DNA from: JBEBSD01 sp040394475
GTDB taxonomy: Bacteria > Bacteroidota > Bacteroidia > Cytophagales > Spirosomataceae
Reading direction: 5' to 3'
Assembly (NCBI GenBank): GCA_040394475.1
Contig: JBEBSD010000129.1
Span: 1 to 9,833 of the forward strand
Length of the DNA: 9,833 bases
Of the stretch, positions 7,699 to 9,833 are shown in pieces. Each line of letters starts with the position of its first letter. Position 1 is the first letter of the stretch. Position numbers and translations under genes: made by a program. The notes beneath the pieces were generated by a model. That model was given only the letters and a program-made list of their open reading frames with translations, ran no database searches and was not told where the DNA came from.

Positions 7699-8100
7699 AT
7701 GGAACACAAAATACATGAAGGACGTAACATAAAGCGCTTCCGCGAAATGATGGGTATCAAACAGGAAGCCCTAGCGTACGAGCTAGGCGATGACTGGAAC
7801 CAGAAGAAAATCTCGCTGCTCGAGCAAAGAGAAACTATCGACACACCCCTACTGGCCCAGATCTCAGCCGCGCTAAAAATACCTGTGGAAGCTTTTCAGA
7901 AATTTGACGAGGAGCAGGCAGTGAATGTTATTGCCAATACATATTCCTTCCAGGATTTTAAAGATAACGCCGTTGCTTCGGGCTTTAGTTATCAACCAAG
8001 CTTTAATCCCATTGATAAAATCGTTGAGTTGTATGAGCGTATGCTGCAGCAGCAGAAGGAGATGATTGAGAGGTTGGAAAGGTTGGTTGAGGGGAAGTGA
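7699..8100 (+). CDS. XRE-family HTH regulator with C-terminal coiled coil
   Basis: A 133-residue DNA-binding protein. Residues 8-66 form an XRE/Cro-type HTH (GRNIKRFREMMGIKQEALAY, then ELG and QKKISLLEQRETID as the recognition region). The middle segment has AVNVIANTY, and the tail FNPIDKIVELYERMLQQQKE (from 102) continues as a charged coiled coil to the end, probably for dimerisation. This build is common in Bacteroidota, often in accessory regions, and its targets are mostly unknown. ATG 7699 is used; a TTG at 7693 would add two residues. The gene is diverged from SymE and followed after 148 bases by the methyltransferase gene. Matching palindromic sites before and after it suggest a controller role like that of C proteins in restriction systems, though true C proteins are shorter (about 80 residues) and lack this tail. 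Confidence 0.85.
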   Translation: MEHKIHEGRNIKRFREMMGIKQEALAYELGDDWNQKKISLLEQRETIDTPLLAQISAALKIPVEAFQKFDEEQAVNVIANTYSFQDFKDNAVASGFSYQPSFNPIDKIVELYERMLQQQKEMIERLERLVEGK

Positions 8101-8114
8101 TCTATCTAAATGTC

Positions 8115-8130
8115 TAATTTACAGGTAAAT
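8115..8130. promoter_or_regulatory. Second copy of the palindrome core, probable operator of the methyltransferase gene
   Basis: TAATTTACAGGTAAAT matches the core of the upstream palindrome (7612-7627) at 15 of 16 bases; the only change is C to A at the centre. The outer arms are not conserved as a palindrome here. It starts 15 bases after the XRE stop codon and lies about 120 bases before the methyltransferase start. Confidence 0.55.
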
Positions 8131-8206
8131 GTAGATAAATATGAAAGGAGCTTACTTTCGAATCGGTTTCACTTTTTTAGATGGACAAAAGACAATTTTT
8201 TCTTAC

Positions 8207-8214
8207 TAATTTTG
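8207..8214 (+). promoter_or_regulatory. Candidate -7 promoter element for the methyltransferase gene
   Basis: TAATTTTG fits the Bacteroidota -7 consensus TAnnTTTG exactly. Transcription would begin near 8220 and leave a leader of about 28 bases to the TTG at 8249. No good -33 TTG was found at the expected distance, and the area is AT-rich, so chance is possible. Confidence 0.3.
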
Positions 8215-8248
8215 CTGTCTTTTATTTTTTACTTAAAAAAATTGATCA

Positions 8249-9833
8249 TTGAAAAGTTGCCCGGTACAACAATTATTAGACAGGCTGAAATTGTCTGATA
8301 CAGAGACAGTTTACTTTTTCACACAAGAAAGTAAGTGGAGATCTATTGTACCTTCGGATACCGCAAAAAAGCTTGAGCAAATTAAACCGACGGCTTTTTA
8401 CTTATTCAACAGCCAACCCTATATATTATTTTTTGACCTTTCTGGACCCCTATTTCAGCAAGAGTTAGAACAAGAAATTCATAAAAAAGTATGGTCGTTT
8501 GACCAGTCGCCATTAGCGTTTATTTTAAAAGATGGTGATATTGAAGTTTATAATGCATTTACTTACGAAAAGAAAAGAAAAAAGCTTGAACAAATTAAAC
8601 TAGGTAGTGGACAATTAGAGGAGCTTTTTTCCTTTTGGAATATTCAAAGTGGTGGCCTATGGACCTGGCTACAACAAGAATATTATAAAGATACTATAAA
8701 GAAAAAGCGTGTTAATCAAAAGCTATTCAGCAATATAAAAGAAGTAAGAGAAAAGCTAACCAATAATGAGCATCTTACAGATGATGAAGCAAATACGTTA
8801 ATCCTCCGGCTTATTTTTGTACGTTATCTTATTGATAGGAATGTAAAGCTTCCCGAGGAATTTATTACAGGTACAATGATCAACGAAAGACGACAATCTT
8901 TTATTGAGTTGATCGGAAAACCACGCATTTTAAACAAGTTTTTTGAAGAACTTAATAGCAAGTTCAATGGTGTGTTATTTAAGGATGTACACTTTGAACT
9001 CTCTAAAGAGCAAGCGCAAACATTAGCCAAAGTATTTGGTGGGGAGACACCGGAGCCTGGAAGTTTGTTTTATGGTTTCGAATTCTTCTTTGAAATCTTT
9101 GATTTCAGCGTTATCCCTGTAGAATTAATCAGTGGCATATACGAATCGTTAATTGATCCTGAAACAAGGAAACTAAAAGCTGCCGTCTATACGCCTTCTT
9201 TTCTGGTAGAATATATACTCTCCGAAACTGTAGATAAATTTCTTGACAAAAATCCTCAGAATGTAGAATGTAAAATTTTTGATCCTTCAGTGGGATCGGG
9301 AATTTTCCTCGTGCAGGCCTACAGGCGGATGGTAGAAAAGGAACTTAAAATAAACAAGAGCATAAAGAAAACCCGCTTAAGGGAAATTGCAATAAATAAT
9401 CTTTTTGGAATTGATATTGAAAAGCAAGCATTGAAGGTAACTTGCTTCTCTATTTATATTGCAATGCTCGATTACATTGACCCTGCCTCGATACTTACCT
9501 CATTCAAATTTCCGGACTTGATTGACAACAATTTATTTGAGGCTGATTTTTTTGATACCAATCACTCTTACAATAGTAAGATAACTACTGAAGGTATAAA
9601 TTTTTTATTAGGTAATCCACCTTGGAAAAATGACAAAAGCACCAACCACCTTAAATGGTTAAAAGATAATGATATTACTATTGCCCGCTTTGAAATAGCA
9701 CAATCTTTCCTATTACGTTCAAGGGATTTCATGAATACAGAGACGGTTGCGAGTCTTATCGTCACCAGCACCATTTTTTATAATGTATCCGAACCGGCTA
9801 AAGCATTTAAAAGAAATTTCCTAAAGACATTTT
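8249..9833 (+). CDS. Eco57I/type IIG-like N6-adenine DNA methyltransferase (probable restriction-modification enzyme), 3' part outside window
   Basis: At least 528 residues; the frame is open to the right edge. The N-terminal 300 residues (QQLLDRLKLSDTETVYFFTQ, ILFFDLS, KKVWSFDQSPLAFILKDGDI) resemble the N-terminal region of fused restriction-methylation enzymes, but no nuclease triad can be assigned with confidence. The methyltransferase part follows in the order expected for the gamma class: motif X near YTPSFLVEYI (314), SAM-binding motif I IFDPSVGSGIFL (Asp345), GIDIEKQA (387) for the motif II/III region, and catalytic motif IV GNPPW with NPPW at 456-459. It would methylate adenine N6, and possibly cleave DNA if the fused type is right. 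No in-frame ATG occurs before about 8876, far inside conserved sequence, so TTG 8249 is the likeliest start (first codon after TGA 8243); TTG 8291 is an alternative. Other possible relatives are BREX PglX-type enzymes. The gene is clearly AT-richer than the left half. Confidence 0.75.
   Translation, partial: MKSCPVQQLLDRLKLSDTETVYFFTQESKWRSIVPSDTAKKLEQIKPTAFYLFNSQPYILFFDLSGPLFQQELEQEIHKKVWSFDQSPLAFILKDGDIEVYNAFTYEKKRKKLEQIKLGSGQLEELFSFWNIQSGGLWTWLQQEYYKDTIKKKRVNQKLFSNIKEVREKLTNNEHLTDDEANTLILRLIFVRYLIDRNVKLPEEFITGTMINERRQSFIELIGKPRILNKFFEELNSKFNGVLFKDVHFELSKEQAQTLAKVFGGETPEPGSLFYGFEFFFEIFDFSVIPVELISGIYESLIDPETRKLKAAVYTPSFLVEYILSETVDKFLDKNPQNVECKIFDPSVGSGIFLVQAYRRMVEKELKINKSIKKTRLREIAINNLFGIDIEKQALKVTCFSIYIAMLDYIDPASILTSFKFPDLIDNNLFEADFFDTNHSYNSKITTEGINFLLGNPPWKNDKSTNHLKWLKDNDITIARFEIAQSFLLRSRDFMNTETVASLIVTSTIFYNVSEPAKAFKRNFLKTF
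8365..8600 (+). repeat. Pair of 23-bp direct repeats inside the methyltransferase gene
   Basis: The copies at 8365-8387 and 8578-8600 are identical in 22 of 23 bases, 213 bases apart, hence in the same frame. Both encode KKLEQIK (residues 40-46 and 111-117). The near identity at DNA level in two places that otherwise do not match is unusual for a coding region. Confidence 0.6.

Noticed and set aside
7770..7787. Inverted repeat CCTAGC/GCTAGG in the XRE gene
   Set aside because: Six-base arms within a conserved HTH coding region are readily explained by chance.
8110..8298. 62-codon forward frame between the XRE and methyltransferase genes
   Set aside because: It overlaps the second operator-like site and the methyltransferase start. 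Its hydrophobic look comes from T-rich codons, and it ends inside the conserved enzyme frame.
1..9833. CRISPR array, insertion sequence or rRNA gene
   Set aside because: No regularly spaced repeats, no transposase motif with terminal repeats, and no rRNA-like sequence were seen.

Overview
The window looks like chromosomal DNA of a member of the Bacteroidota, probably a Cytophagales or Chitinophagales type (a Dyadobacter- or Spirosoma-like organism would fit, but this is inference). The reasons are two large secreted proteins ending in type IX secretion (T9SS) sorting domains, start sites without strong Shine-Dalgarno sequences, and a small XRE regulator of a form common in that phylum.

Left half (1-6872), surface and secreted proteins. 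A 1146-residue Ig/SdrD-B-type secreted protein (248-3688) is closed by a strong hairpin terminator. Next comes a short relic of a TPR-type sensor protein (3848-4039), then a secreted SGNH carbohydrate esterase of the sialate O-acetylesterase type with Ig-like modules and a T9SS sorting domain (4187-6343). Directly behind it is the decayed tail of a third T9SS-exported protein (6348-6872), broken by an in-frame stop.

Middle (6873-7700), a boundary region. It holds a perfect 14-bp-arm hairpin, a minus-strand terminator, a possible 3' end of a tRNA-Arg read on the minus strand (a potential attachment site), a broken LuxR-type HTH fragment, and an intact SymE-family toxin gene on the minus strand.

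Right (7607-9833), a probable restriction-modification or defence locus. A 133-residue XRE regulator is preceded by a 28-bp perfect palindrome. A second copy of the palindrome core (15 of 16 bases) lies just behind the regulator gene and in front of a large Eco57I/type IIG-like adenine methyltransferase gene, which runs off the right edge. From about 8100 the DNA is visibly more AT-rich than the left half, which suggests horizontal acquisition. The most interesting reading is a controller-type circuit: the XRE protein may bind both sites and control itself, the divergent SymE gene and the modification/restriction enzyme. The arrangement recalls the E. coli immigration control region, where symE sits among restriction genes. 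The regulatory link is inference from the shared sites; the genes themselves are read from the sequence.
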